Source: Adineta vaga
Taxonomy: Eukaryota > Rotifera
Length of the DNA: 64,000 nt
Assembly (NCBI GenBank): GCA_021613535.1
Contig: CP075497.1
Coordinates: forward strand, 1 to 64,000
Reading direction: 5' to 3'
A program made the position numbers and the translations under genes. The notes under the pieces were generated by a model. That model was not told where the DNA came from. It saw only the letters and a list, made by a program, of their open reading frames with translations, and ran no database searches. Below are positions 1-11,052 of the stretch, piece by piece (positions within the stretch are counted from its first letter, which is position 1; every line of letters begins with the position of its first letter).

Positions 1-746
1 ATGTAAACAGAAAGATTCTATAACCAAAACCTGTCGAGCTCTAACCAAACACATCTATCCCAAGCCAGATATACAACGTAAAATGAAAATTTTGGAAATG
101 TCTGAGCAACACAAAATTGATATTATCGGTAAGACCACTAATTATTTACAATAAGGCAAAGATTTTTTCTTCAATTAGACTTTGCAAGGATCCTCCATCC
201 CAATCAACAGCATATTTCCGATGGTATTCTTCGTAATGCTATTGGAAATGTATTTTCCTCGCGAAAACATAAAAATAAGAAAAACTAAAAATAACCAATG
301 GTTTTCCTAAAGAATTTCATCTTCTATGTTATTTTTCATTTGAAGATATATATTTTCTTTCATATTACAACTATTCCAAATAAAACACAAGAATAACTTC
401 ATACTTTCACATTGTAAATATTTCCTTCCTAACAATAAGTATCAGTTCATTATTTAGCTATCTTCGCATTTCATACAAACCTAGTTTATTCATAAACAGC
501 TTGGATATCAATTGAAATAATCTAAAACACATTGCAAACTAATTATCAATTTATATATCATATTTCATATAGCATCATATAGTTATGATATCCCTTATAA
601 TTCCAGAATTATACATATAAACATTTAATTCTTGCTAGTTAAATGCACCATCAACGATAATATCACCAATACGTATATCAACACCAGAGATACAGATAAG
701 ATCACCATCAGTCATACCAAAAAATAATAATAATGCAATAACAACA
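1..746. other. non-coding left flank
   Basis: AT-rich sequence with no reading frame or repeat that I can support. It precedes the Athena-like element and may contain that element's 5' leader, but I see no clear boundary or target-site duplication. Confidence 0.4.
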
Positions 747-3370
747 ATGTTAGGAAATATTAAAGCATATAATTGTACTATAATTCCAATAGAATGTCGA
801 TATTATTTTAAGCAGATAAGACAAAGATGTACATTTGAGAATATTAGAGATCATCAGAAATTTCTTCACAATCAATATATAAAATTCGAAGATGAAAGTG
901 AGAAAAAATTACATACATCATTTGAAAAGCAGACATGGACACAAGTAGTGAGTTTTGTGAGAAATAATCTTGAAAGAACACTTGAAAATAAAAAGAAACA
1001 TGATGAGAAACGATTAGAAAATCTTCGACTTGATCAAATAAGAGAAGAAGCAACAATTGACATAAAAAAGAGAGCATCAATAACAGAACAAAAATATATA
1101 GAAAATCTACAAGAAAAATATAAAAGAACATTAGATTTGAAATTACAATATGATAAATTAGAAACAAGATTTGTCATTAATATGCCACCACCAACATTAA
1201 ATATTATAGATAGATTAGAATTATATGCAAAAGGAGTCAAATCAGATAATAACGAATTAAAATCAATTCGAGAACGATGGAAAAATACATTACGAAAAAC
1301 AAAATTAGATCTAACTATGTTAATGAGAGAAGCAAAAATAATAGAGATTGAAGAAGCAAAGAGAGAATATAATGAATTATTAGGTAAACTATCGAATCAT
1401 CTTCGAGAATCATACGACACAATCAGTCACGTAACAGAAATGAGACATAGTCAATTTGCGAAAAAGAAAATGAATTTTTTAGCAAAAAGGGCGTGTGCAA
1501 CGAACGAAAACTAGTGCACGCTCTTACACATAATCATGCAGGTTATACTAGATCACGATTACATCCACATTATACTAAAATTAGTTTTCCACCACAGGCA
1601 AATAATAAAGCATTAATAATGAATGAAACAGAGAATAGAATACTCAATTTAGGACCAAAATTTGTTCCACCAGCGCCACAACAAGTATTAGAACGTCTAC
1701 CAAAAGAGATAGATCAGATGAAAGAGAAAGTAGGTGCAGCATGGAGAAAAGCAACAAAAACTATAGGACGAGAACCACCTCTAGTAAACAGATTTTGTCA
1801 ACGAATAGAAGAAGAAATAAAAAAGACTAACAACAGAAACATCAAAAGAATCAACGTTAGATTCAACTATGAAATATTTTCAAAAAGTACAAAAACAAAA
1901 GAAAATTCTTTTTCGACAAACAGATAAATCAAAAGTTTTCCATACAGATACTTGCGAAAATCATATAAAGAAATCAGCAGAATATATGAGTAAAACAAAT
2001 GCATATATTGAGATAGCAACATCACCATTAAAAGAGATGATAGAAAAAACAGATACATTCTTACGTAATCTAGTCTCAAGAAAACAAATGCCACAAGCAT
2101 TAATGGAGAAATTACGACCATCGATGACAGAATCAGAATTACCCCATCTATATTACAACCCTAAAGATCATAAAATAGGAGAACCACTTCGACCAATAGT
2201 CAGTGGAATGAAATCACCATTAGCAAAAATAGCGAGTTTTCTCGATAAAAATATACGACCACTCTTTGATAGACATACTCCATATGCAATAGCGAATTCT
2301 CTTATATTACTAAAACATCTGAAAAATTATAAAACATCAGAAGAAACAAAAATATATACATTCGATATAACAGATTTATATACGATGATACCGCAGAGAG
2401 AAGCAGTATTAGCTATATGCGAATTCTTAGGTAGATATGGATATAGAAAAGTAGCTAATCTGTCTATTAACACAATAAAAGAACTATTTTTATATGTATT
2501 AGAAAATTCATATTTTGTTCTTCAATTACCAGGAGAAATAGCTAAATACTATAGACAAATTAGAGGAGGAGCTATGGGATCAGCTTGTACACAGGTATTA
2601 GCTGATATTTATGTTAGAAAATGGGAGAATAGATTAGTTCAAGAACAACAGAAACAACAAGAATTATATTTTCGATTTCGAGATGATGTTTTTCGTACAA
2701 CAAAATTATCGAAAGAACAAATAGAGACTATTTTTGATGACTTAAATAAATCAGATTCGAATTTAAAAATACAATGGGAAGGAGGAAAATCAGTTGACTA
2801 TCTTGATATTTCAGTAAAAATTGAGAATCCAAATTTTAGAACAACAGTATATAGAAAATTAGCAGCACAACCATATGTTTTACCATATCATTCAGCACAT
2901 CCACAACATATTAAGAGAAACATTCCCTACACAGCAGCACTAAGAGCAACAAGAATTTGTTCACATGCAAATGATCTTCGAGAAGAATTAGAAAAAATAA
3001 GAGTGACTTTATTACTGAATAAATATCCACCAAAATTCATAGATCAACACATACAGAGATTTTTCAACGACTTAACAGGACAAAAAACATCAGATATATT
3101 ATTAGGTACAGAACATCAGACATTTCGAGATAAAGTATTAGATGAACAGTGGAATAAAAGAGAAACAAGAAAAATAGATTTTAGAAATGATATACTTTGT
3201 CATTTTTCATACACACCAGCACTAGCTAGATTCGGTAAATTTCCATGAAATATGGAAAGAGATATTCGAAGGAACACCATTAGATGATGCGCATGTAATA
3301 TATGCGAATCGAACAACAGACAATTTGAAACAAATACTAGTAAAAAAGAGACCGAATAAACGAATTTGAG
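747..3370 (+). mobile_element. Athena-like Penelope retroelement, broken
   Basis: This is a reverse-transcriptase retroelement of the Penelope-like (PLE) type. The first frame (747-1514) is lysine/glutamate-rich and coiled-coil-like. A second frame (1493-1927) holds the conserved PLE N-terminal segment. The RT core (1869-3248) shows the RPIVSG motif, FDITDLYTMIP with the first catalytic aspartate, GGAMGSACTQ, a catalytic box read as FRFRDDVF, VDYLDISV, and the PLE-typical SAHP..IKR..P segment. After a further shift near 3240 the C-terminus continues to a TGA near 3370 with NLKQILVKKRP. No GIY-YIG endonuclease follows, which matches the endonuclease-lacking Athena/Coprina PLEs known from bdelloid telomeric regions. 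Three frame changes (near 1495, between 1870 and 1925, and near 3240) make it non-functional as read, unless some are introns or assembly errors. The element is intact enough to be fairly recent. Confidence 0.85.
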
Positions 3371-3503
3371 ATTAGAATAAAAATAAAAAATAAAAATAAA
3401 AATTACTAACAAAAACTAACAAAAAACATCTTTTATATATATATATATATAAAACTCTCTTCTACTCTTCTTTCAATATTTATTATGTTTTTCATTTCCT
3501 CAA

Positions 3504-3850
3504 TCTCTCTTTTATATGTAAAAATTAATTTCTCTCTTCTAACTCCCAACATATGTAATAAATCTTTACTCTTTTTCGAAATGTAGAAATGAAAAATCAT
3601 CTCTTTTCCCTTCTAAAAATCTCTCTTTTATATATGAAAAATCATTTCTTTCTCCTGATTCCCAACTAATGTAATGAATCTTCAATTTTTTTTAAAAATT
3701 GTAAAAATGAAAAATCATCTCTTTTCTCCTCAAAAATCTCTCTTTCATATATGTAAAAATCATTTCTCTCTCCCAACTCCCAACAGATGTAAAATCTCTC
3801 TCTAACTAATTCCATTATTTGTAAAATCTCTCCCTATTCTCAAAAACACA
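3504..3850. repeat. ~117-bp tandem repeat, three units
   Basis: Three diverged units each begin with TCTCTCTTT followed by an A/T run (TTATATGTAAA-like), ATTTCTCTCTCC and AACTCCCAACA. They start at about 3504, 3620 and 3737, so the period is 116-117 bp. They directly follow the retroelement and could be its 3' UTR or subtelomeric satellite. Confidence 0.7.
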
Positions 3851-4552
3851 CATTTTATTTTCAATCGCCAATAACCAACACCTAAAAAGAAACATTTCAA
3901 ACACATTAAAAATGATAAAAATCAAAATTAAAAAAGAAAAAATAAATTGAAAACCACATTAAAAACCTCACTAAAACTCATTAAACTACATTATAATACA
4001 TTAAAATGCATTAAAAATTCACAAAATCCATCAAAATGCAAAAAACATTCATTAAACAACGTTAATACCTATTAACCTACATTAATACTCCTCAAAATGC
4101 ATTAAAATTCGTTAAAATCCATTAAAATGAAAATACAAAGAAATAACCAAAAAGAAAAATACAATGTTACACATATAATAATCGCTTGATAAAGATAATC
4201 ATTCAAAAGGCCTCGCGTTATAAAAGTTTATTTCCTCTCCTCAATTCTTCCATATATTAAATTATTTATTTATTTATTTCCTTACTTATTTTTTTCTTTC
4301 TTGTTAATAATTATTTATTTTTGTTCATATTTTGTCTCTTTTTTTCTTTATAAAAAATAAAATTATATAAAAAAAATTATTTTTTTGTTGACTTGTTTTG
4401 TTTAAAGAAACTCCTTCTCTCTAAGTATTATAAACAAAGTTTTTATGAGAATTATTTTGTACTGAAACAAATTAGACAAATATCATTGAACATTCTTATC
4501 TAATCCGAAAAGATTTTATAATATAGTTTTATTAAAATATTTTGTATTATAT
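3851..4552. other. AT-rich filler with ATTAAAA motifs
   Basis: From 3900 to 4140 the sequence is an irregular array of (C)ATTAAAA(T) words roughly 10-12 bases apart, a decayed simple repeat. From 4150 to 4552 I see only AT-rich sequence with T-runs and no gene. Confidence 0.5.
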
Positions 4553-4897
4553 TTAAGCATAACATGCCGTAGAAGTATTTATATTATCAGTCCATTTACA
4601 ACGATATCCTATGCAACATCCTGTACCAGCTAAAATAATTCCAGCTTTACAACCTTTAGTTCCTATTTTTCCACAACATCCACTATATTGACATGATGCT
4701 GATGAACAACAATCATCTTTAGTTTTACATGTATCACCTAATTTTGCACATAATTTCACACTTTCATATGGAAGTTGAGGAATAAATGGTTCATGAGTAA
4801 TAAGAATTTCAGGATCATAATCTATTATTCTTGAGAAAATTCCATTTTCGATAATAATAAATACAAATAAAATACCAATCAAACCTTTCTTCATCAT
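4553..4897 (-). CDS. secreted cysteine-rich knottin-like peptide
   Basis: The product is a 114-residue protein with a hydrophobic signal peptide (about residues 4-20), an acidic propeptide-like stretch to about residue 47, and a mature region with twelve cysteines. Their spacing is C-x6-C-x5-CC-x4-C-x4-CC-x7-C-x10-CC-x4-C-x11-C. The first half, with its adjacent cysteine pair, resembles an inhibitor-cystine-knot fold; the second half could be a second small disulfide module. Such peptides in animals act outside the cell as protease inhibitors, antimicrobials or toxin-like ligands, and the sequence does not say which. It is a single exon. MM at the start gives two possible initiators one codon apart. 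An AT-rich TATA-like stretch lies upstream at 4935-4960. I see no close relative by name. Confidence 0.65.
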   Translation of the reverse strand: MMKKGLIGILFVFIIIENGIFSRIIDYDPEILITHEPFIPQLPYESVKLCAKLGDTCKTKDDCCSSASCQYSGCCGKIGTKGCKAGIILAGTGCCIGYRCKWTDNINTSTACYA

Positions 4898-5515
4898 TTC
4901 TTAATTTCTAATAACGAGTTTAAACAATAATAACTATCGAATATATATGTATATAAATAAAGAAAAACAAACCTAATGACGATATATAATTAAACGTCAT
5001 ATCGATTTTAATTCATCTATATGACGTACATTGGTTTTTTATCCTTGAATAAAATAATACGTAAAAGAAATAGATTCAATGTATTATTTCGATACAATAT
5101 ATGACTCACTATTAAGGACATTTTCAGTTTCATACGAATTGAATTACATTTGCACTTAATCAAAATCTTATTTATAATATTATTCAGTTTTATATAATAG
5201 AAAATATTATTTCGATTCGGAACTTACGAGAGAACCTCACCAACTGATGCCCTCCATTTAAGCTCATATTTTGCTCATAGAAAGGGTTCACAGTGTATAT
5301 GGGAACCCTAAATGGATTCGTCCCCATAATTTGTTTTTGACAAGATATAGCATTTCTAGTCCATTTTCTAGGGTAAATCAAATCTTTAAATTTGTGTCTA
5401 AAACTTTGCTCACATAAAGCTCTCCACTAGACTAACACTTATCCATTCAACTAATAATTCTGATATTATATTTGATTTATTATTATAAAAGAATCACTTT
5501 TGCTAAAAAATTGAA

Positions 5516-6375
5516 TCAGAAAACTTGTTGCAGAATAAAAATCATGTTCATAAAAATAATTTGATAAAAGGATGATATCATCATCGATTGACCACTTGGA
5601 TATGGAGCTAAGAATTTGTCAAAATCCAATTCAATAGTACTTTTTTCACGAATTAAATCTCCAGTTTTTGATGTAGTACAATTATCTGATCCACATAGAA
5701 TCTCTATTTGTTCAGAACGTGTTTGATTAGTTATGTTTAATACAACTATACGTTCAACAAATGTTGGTGACGTGTAACCTTGTCTTTGACACGTTGCGCA
5801 TATTTTGCTTGATGTTTCGTCGTAAAAATATTCCGCTGTACATTGTGTACATTCATGTAGTTTATCTGGAGGAGTTTGATAACAAGACTCATCAGTTTGA
5901 TTTGAAAAAAATAAACATAAACGACCATCATAAGTACCACTTGCAGGTAATATCTTTTTAAAATAATCAAATTCATCTTTTATTGTTAAGGATTCTAATA
6001 AACGTTGGAGTACGCTCACATTATTACATCTATCGGTTGAACAAAGATATTCAAATGAATATTCTACTCGTTGATTCGATCCACTTCCATAATCACGCGC
6101 AATAGCAGTAACAGAAAGTAAATGTGCTGATATTAATGATTCATTTGTAGTTTTATAACGATTCAGTTCAATACGGGTTTCATTTCGATCCAAGTACCAT
6201 ATTACTTTAATCTGACACAATGGATTTGCAGCTGCGGTCTGACAAGAATTGAATTCCGATGGAATATTGTCAGTCGTAATTGTATAATTGTATGTCACGT
6301 ATTAGACGTACAACAAGATATTTCACATGATACTTTATTAAATACCATGAATATAACAAATAAATGAAATAACAT
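5516..6375 (-). pseudogene. Ly6/uPAR-like GPI-type surface protein, frame-broken
   Basis: The main frame (5516-6298) encodes about 260 residues rich in cysteine and NxT/NxS sites. It contains two CSTDRCNN- and CGSDNCTT-like motifs that resemble the C-terminal signature of Ly6/uPAR three-finger domains. The protein ends in a hydrophobic tail with no charged residues after it, as in GPI-anchored proteins. The frame has no ATG. A signal peptide starting at an ATG at 6375 (MLFHLFVIFMVF..) lies in another frame and runs into the main frame around 6298, so one base is missing or extra there. The gene is therefore either a recent pseudogene or intact with one sequencing error. Two diverged three-finger modules are likely. 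The ligand is unknown. Confidence 0.5.
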
Positions 6376-7077
6376 AGTTGATTTAACGAGTTTATCTTGT
6401 AAATGTTTTATTTTATCTGAATAAAAGCATGTAAATATATACGGAGAGAAAGTAGTATACAAAATAATGCGTCAGATGTGACGAAACATGTTGAGATAAC
6501 ATTAGTCAGATTTGTTTTGTGTTGTGGATAAGTTTGTTGTGGCAACCGATGACGTGTACAACATAGAAGGATGGATATAGAACTAAAAAGATGAAAGAGT
6601 TTAAACCGGTCAGGTAGATGTTTAAAAAATATTCAAAATTACCAAAGAATTCGTGCATACACGCCTTTATTCTCAAGATATTGAATTTCCAAGATGTATA
6701 AAGCGAAAAATGGGTGAGTGGATGGACACTGCATAACCTATTTTTCAGACGTATTTTTTTCATCAACTTTCTGGTTTTGGAAGACAAACGAAGAACGATT
6801 AATCGAACGGCATTTGGCAAAGATTTGATCCGTTTTGATTAAAATCAAGTTATTATTCATACAAGTCACCTCGAAATATTGAAAACGTTTTCAGATATTC
6901 CACTTATTGTTTATGAATGTAATGATAAAATTCACCTTGATGAAAATTCAGGTCAAATAAAAATGGAATAAATTTTCCTCTGTATTTTTTCTTTTCAAGT
7001 TAGTAATTCAATGACAAAAAGATCTTTATTAATATCACATTTTTCCAACTTTGCAAATACTAATAATGTTAAATGAT
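6376..7077. other. no gene seen
   Basis: This is AT-rich spacer. A minus-strand open frame at 6506-6820 has no recognisable features and no coding-like composition. Confidence 0.4.
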
Positions 7078-7398
7078 AAAATGCAGTTTTTAAGCCGGAG
7101 ATGGCGTAGTGGATCTATGCATCTGAAAGTTCAGAGATCAGAAGGTCCGATTCCTTCCTCTGACACAAGAAGGTGTCAAGAGTTTATTATATACGGTATC
7201 AGAAGAGAAGGTGACCAATCACATTATTAAAAATATACACAACGATTACGTCATTGTTTTCTTATATTGTTTGTGATTCTTGCGTTCTTTCTTCTCTTCC
7301 TCTCATTCTTCTCTATTGTTTTATCTTACTCTAAACCTGTACTGCTAGGACCTTGATGGTTATCAGTTTATCTGCGAATTTAAAAAATGCAGTTTTTA
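7078..7398 (+). repeat. tRNA-derived SINE with 15-bp target duplication
   Basis: The element starts at about 7093 with a tRNA-like head. The A box is TGGCGTAGTGG (7102-7112) and the B box is GGTCCGATTCC (7144-7154), the two internal RNA polymerase III promoter elements at normal tRNA spacing. The acceptor arms pair only partly, so it is not a functional tRNA. An unrelated body of about 200 bp follows. The direct repeat AAAATGCAGTTTTTA flanks it exactly at 7078-7092 and 7384-7398. This is a 15-bp target-site duplication of the kind made by LINE-driven target-primed reverse transcription. Confidence 0.8.
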
Positions 7399-7559
7399 TA
7401 AGAATAACAAGTAAAATAACTGATTAGTCTGTATATAATTAGAAAAATCATACTTCTTTTCTAAATTACTATCATTACTTTTCATTATTTATTCTTAGGA
7501 TTATAAAACATCAGGAGCAAACGAAATGGTGTTTATATTTTTTCTTTGTAATTTTGAGG

Positions 7560-7950
7560 TATCAGACAGTTCCATTTCATTTCAAGAAAATGAACTGGTC
7601 TATAGTAGTTCAATTCATTTGGAAGTGTTGACCAGCTATAAAAAAGAAATCCAGAGCCGCTGTATCAGGCACGTAGCCAGGAGTTTTTTTCGGGGGAGGG
7701 GGGAGCAAACTCAAAAAACAATGCATATAACAAAGAAAAACGTTTGTATAGGCTAGTATTAAAAGGGAAAAACCTTTTGCTATGGGGGATCGATTCTCTT
7801 GCCCCCTCCCTAAATACGTCCTTGCGCTGTATTTGACCAGTTCAAAATGTGAACTGAACCACCTGAACAGTTCATTTGAATGAACGAAAACTGTTCGATC
7901 ACAGTTTATCGATTCAGTTCTCACGAACTAGTAAACTTGACTTGTCACAT
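7560..7950. repeat. GAACTG-rich dispersed repeat, copy A
   Basis: The sequence is dense in GAACTG, AGTTCA and TTCATTT words in both orientations and ends with TGTCACATACCTA near 7955. It shares this organisation and ending with copy C at 46.7-46.8 kb. A hAT MITE is inserted inside it. Confidence 0.55.
7666..7824. mobile_element. 159-bp hAT-type MITE
   Basis: The element begins CAGGCACGTAGCCAGG and ends with the inverse of CAAGGACGTATTTAGGG, giving imperfect terminal inverted repeats that continue into G-rich/C-rich arms. It is flanked by the identical 8-bp sequence CGCTGTAT at 7658-7665 and 7825-7832, the duplication length made by hAT transposases. It carries no coding capacity. Confidence 0.8.
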
Positions 7951-8094
7951 ACCTAGTAATTTTGTGTGTTAAATATTTATGATGTAAAATAGATATTTTA
8001 ATATGTAGCCATGGAAAAGAAAGAAAAATGATTCTAGATTTTTCTTTTTACTTATCGATAAAATGTATGAATCAAGAGGGAACAAACTAGGGGT

Positions 8095-8235
8095 ACACAA
8101 ACTCAAGGTCACGAATCGACTCAAATGAACTTTGGAACTGCTCATGCGTTCCTTACGAACGAACTGAACTGTTTGAAAGTGAGCGGTTTTGAGCTTGAAC
8201 TGAACTTTATAGACTCATAGAACAAACTGATTTCC
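8095..8235. repeat. GAACTG-rich dispersed repeat, copy B
   Basis: This is a short stretch with repeated TGAACT/GAACTG words (for example GAACGAACTGAACTG) of the same type as copies at 7.6-7.95 and 46.7 kb. It is more diverged and has no clear ends. Confidence 0.4.
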
Positions 8236-8269
8236 AGCCAAAAATCAAGAAATCAGTTTATTTCTCCTT

Positions 8270-8580
8270 GGACAAAGTGGAACAATCATCGCATAATGAA
8301 ATGGAGAAAAGATGTAAAAGAAAGAAAAATTGTAGTTGGAGGAAATAATCTTAATCAATTGTTTTCTCCTGAAGGATTAATTACTGATTCTTTGAATAAT
8401 CGAATAATACGTTGGAAGGCAGGACAGAAAGAAGATAAAATTGTTGATGATAATATTATATATATATAAAGAACAAAAAATGATTTGAATTGTCCCATTG
8501 ATTTATTATTTGACTTAGAAATGAATCTTTATGTTGCTGATCAAGGGAATCATCAAATTCAAAAGTTTAAACCAATTTAT
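8270..8580 (+). pseudogene. NHL-repeat protein relic
   Basis: Two NHL-type beta-propeller repeats can be read in translation. The first runs from about 8301 and contains VVGGNN..NQLFSPEGL, DSLNNRIIRWK, then a TAA at about 8467. The second contains NCPIDLLFDLEMNLYVADQG and NHQIQKF up to about 8572. NHL repeats normally come in sixes, so this is a fragment with an internal stop and no start. Bdelloid genomes carry many secreted NHL proteins, and two further relics lie at 47.4 and 54.8 kb. Confidence 0.7.
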
Positions 8581-9361
8581 GGCCTCAAAAACATTAACTT
8601 TTAATTTTTTCGTTTTCTTTTTCAAATAAAAGCATATTTGTATGTTAAAGAAAATTTAATTTGAGAATCAATCCGTAGAAAAATGTTTTCTCATTTCGAA
8701 CATAGATTGAATGAAATTTGTATTTCTTTATTAAACTATTGATTAATTTTTATCATCAATTATCTTAAAACTATTTGATGAAAAACTCATTATTAAAAAT
8801 CCAACTAAATAACAAACGAATTATTTACTGATCATTTTTTAACAAGAAAAACCAAAATAAAATTTTTCACAATGAAGAATTATTTTTAAGTTGATTTCTG
8901 AAAACGTCTTTAATTTGATTGAAAATTAGTTTTCACAAATTTTCATTGAATTATTGATTTACCAACATGATGCTTTTTCTGAAAAAAAGAAAGTATTGTT
9001 AACTATTAATACATGAAAATAATCGATATTTTGTATATGTGGACATAATGGGTGAGTTGATCAAGACACTACGCAATTTCACACCCTCATTTGTCATAAG
9101 AGTGACAGTTGTTTTTATGAATTCAATAGCATAAGATTGTTCAGCATAATCTGATTTCCTCAAAAGAATATACACATGTATGACAAAAGAACAACATTAG
9201 ATTTTTTATTATAATTCAATCGGCTTCTTTATTGTATTTCTTTGTTAAAATAAGATCATATGAAATAATTGCATATTGTTTATTAGTTATTCTTTTAATA
9301 GTTATGTGAATCAATACTGAAAAACAATTATGTTTGAATTTTAAGCTAAGAAATCTGTTGA
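8581..9361. other. no gene seen
   Basis: AT-rich spacer downstream of the NHL relic and beyond the 3' end of the minus-strand RNase III-like gene. I see no further structure. Confidence 0.4.
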
Positions 9362-10162
9362 TCAAAGTTCATTCTGTTGATATTTAATATGATTCCACGA
9401 TAGATAATTAGTGCTAAAAAGTAGGATGGTTACGAAGATGATAAACACAGCACCACAAATAGCAAGGAACCATAAAATACCATATCCTAAGTTTTGCAAA
9501 GGAGTTCTTGTAGATGCTTCCATTTCTCCATTCATTCTTGCTTCCCAAATCAAATGTCTATAAGTAGAATGTGTGATATTGATAATATCCTCATCTTCAC
9601 CATCAAACGCGCCAGCAAACCTCACGGAACTAACTGGTTTGAGCAATGTTTCATATCGATCAGAACATAATCTTTCAACTAGACGAAAAACCACTTCTTG
9701 ATGATCGTTTCCGCAATCAAGAGCAATCGCACCTACAATAGCTTCGAAACAACTCGCGTAGACTTTTACACTGAGTATTTGACGTCCATTACCGCGTATC
9801 ATATATTCATTCAGATGCAATTTTTCTTGTGCAATTTCAGCTAAAACAGCATTTGGAACAATTGTTTGAGTACCTTTGTGTAACAAATCAGAACTTGTAA
9901 TCACTTCTTCACGTCCATTCAGGATTAAATACCTAGCAACAGCATATTTAAGTGCAGAATCACCAAGAAATGCTAGTGCAGAATAATCATGAGTATGAGC
10001 CATTGGATGTCTTTCATATATGGCTGATTGATGAGTCAAAGCTTGTCGAAGTAAATCTTTATTTTTGAACTCATATTGAAGTTCTTTTTCGAGGTCAATC
10101 AATGGTTTCACTTCTATATAATTTGTCGCCATTTTCTCTAAATATCCTGTTTTTAATTCCAA
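9362..10162 (-). CDS. membrane-anchored RNase III-fold protein, probably inactive
   Basis: The product has 266 residues. Residues 24-172 match the RNase III fold: LEKELQYEFKNKDLLRQALTH, then ALAFLGDSALKYAVARYL at the signature position, and CFEAIVGAIALDCG at the second catalytic helix. In active RNase III four acidic residues bind the metal ions. Here the signature glutamate is Ala64 and the aspartate of the second pair is Ser137, while Asp68 and Glu140 remain. Two of four ligands are missing, so cleavage of double-stranded RNA is unlikely as read. There is no dsRNA-binding domain. Instead residues 227-250 form a membrane helix with a short basic tail, a layout I do not know from RNase III proteins. 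It may serve as an RNA-binding or dimerising scaffold on a membrane (inference). It is a single exon. M1 or M11 could be the start. Confidence 0.75.
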   Translation of the reverse strand: MELKTGYLEKMATNYIEVKPLIDLEKELQYEFKNKDLLRQALTHQSAIYERHPMAHTHDYSALAFLGDSALKYAVARYLILNGREEVITSSDLLHKGTQTIVPNAVLAEIAQEKLHLNEYMIRGNGRQILSVKVYASCFEAIVGAIALDCGNDHQEVVFRLVERLCSDRYETLLKPVSSVRFAGAFDGEDEDIINITHSTYRHLIWEARMNGEMEASTRTPLQNLGYGILWFLAICGAVFIIFVTILLFSTNYLSWNHIKYQQNEL

Positions 10163-10982
10163 TCTAAAAATCGGAAAAGAAACTTTAAATTCGTTGAAAT
10201 TATTATATAATCAAAGTTATTTTTACTGTAACAATGACTAATAAAATCAACAAATGTTGTATAAATCTAAATATAATTACTTTGTCAATAAACATATTCA
10301 TTGAATAGTCTGTATTATCGAAATTAATAAGCAATTTATTATGACTAAGTTAATGACACAACTTAATTAGTTATTGCTTTTATAACAAGACTAATTCAAA
10401 TAATATCAAATTGTCAAGAAGAATGATAAATGATAAATGTTTATATTCTTTCGATTATTTGACTAAATTAATAATTCTCATCAATTGTCTAATGTACCTA
10501 AATCAAACAATGCTTGTCGAAAATCATTTAAACTGTTGGCCACGGTTTTAGTTTTTTAGATCCTGAAATACATATGTATTTATTCTTAAAAGTTTTGTAA
10601 AGTATGAAAATCTTTAAAACAATCACTAAGACATAAACCTAGATCACACACAGTACATTGGTAACGTGAGAGCATGTCTTTCTTTTCGGACGTTTCACAG
10701 TATAGAACATATATGCACTGATGTATGACACTAGAAAGAATGAAGATATGGATGATACATATATACATATGTGTGACCTCATGTCACGGATTATGGCACG
10801 GAAAATGAAAAATTCTATCAGGTAACGTAAGAAAACATTATCAAAGAGATAGAAAGGAAACCACATAGAAAATTTCAGAATGCATTCGAAGACTACACTA
10901 AAGTCAGCCGTAGGAACGCATCATGACATGAGTATCATGGCACTAAACCAGTTACAATATGACTAAGTATGCACTCAAGACC
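10163..10982. other. no gene seen
   Basis: AT-rich spacer. Small minus-strand frames between 10586 and 10866 overlap each other and look like chance. It ends at a hairpin repeat. Confidence 0.4.
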
Positions 10983-11052
10983 AGTCCGACTGGGTCATCC
11001 AGTCGGACTTGAGGGTGAGGCTGTTGTCTGTCGACCCACACCCACCCTCAAG
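10983..11052. repeat. double hairpin with CTTGAGGGTG ends
   Basis: AGTCCGACTGG (10983-10993) is repeated in inverse as CCAGTCGGACT (10999-11009) around a 5-base loop. It overlaps a second inverted pair, CTTGAGGGTG at 11008-11017 and CACCCTCAAG at 11043-11052. The GGGTG-rich arms resemble degenerate bdelloid telomere-type repeats. Confidence 0.65.

Noticed and set aside
7094-7166. Functional tRNA gene
   Set aside because: A and B boxes are present but the acceptor and anticodon arms do not pair well, and a SINE body and target duplication explain it better.
10586-10866. Overlapping short minus-strand frames with hydrophobic stretches
   Set aside because: They overlap each other in different frames and match no known pattern.
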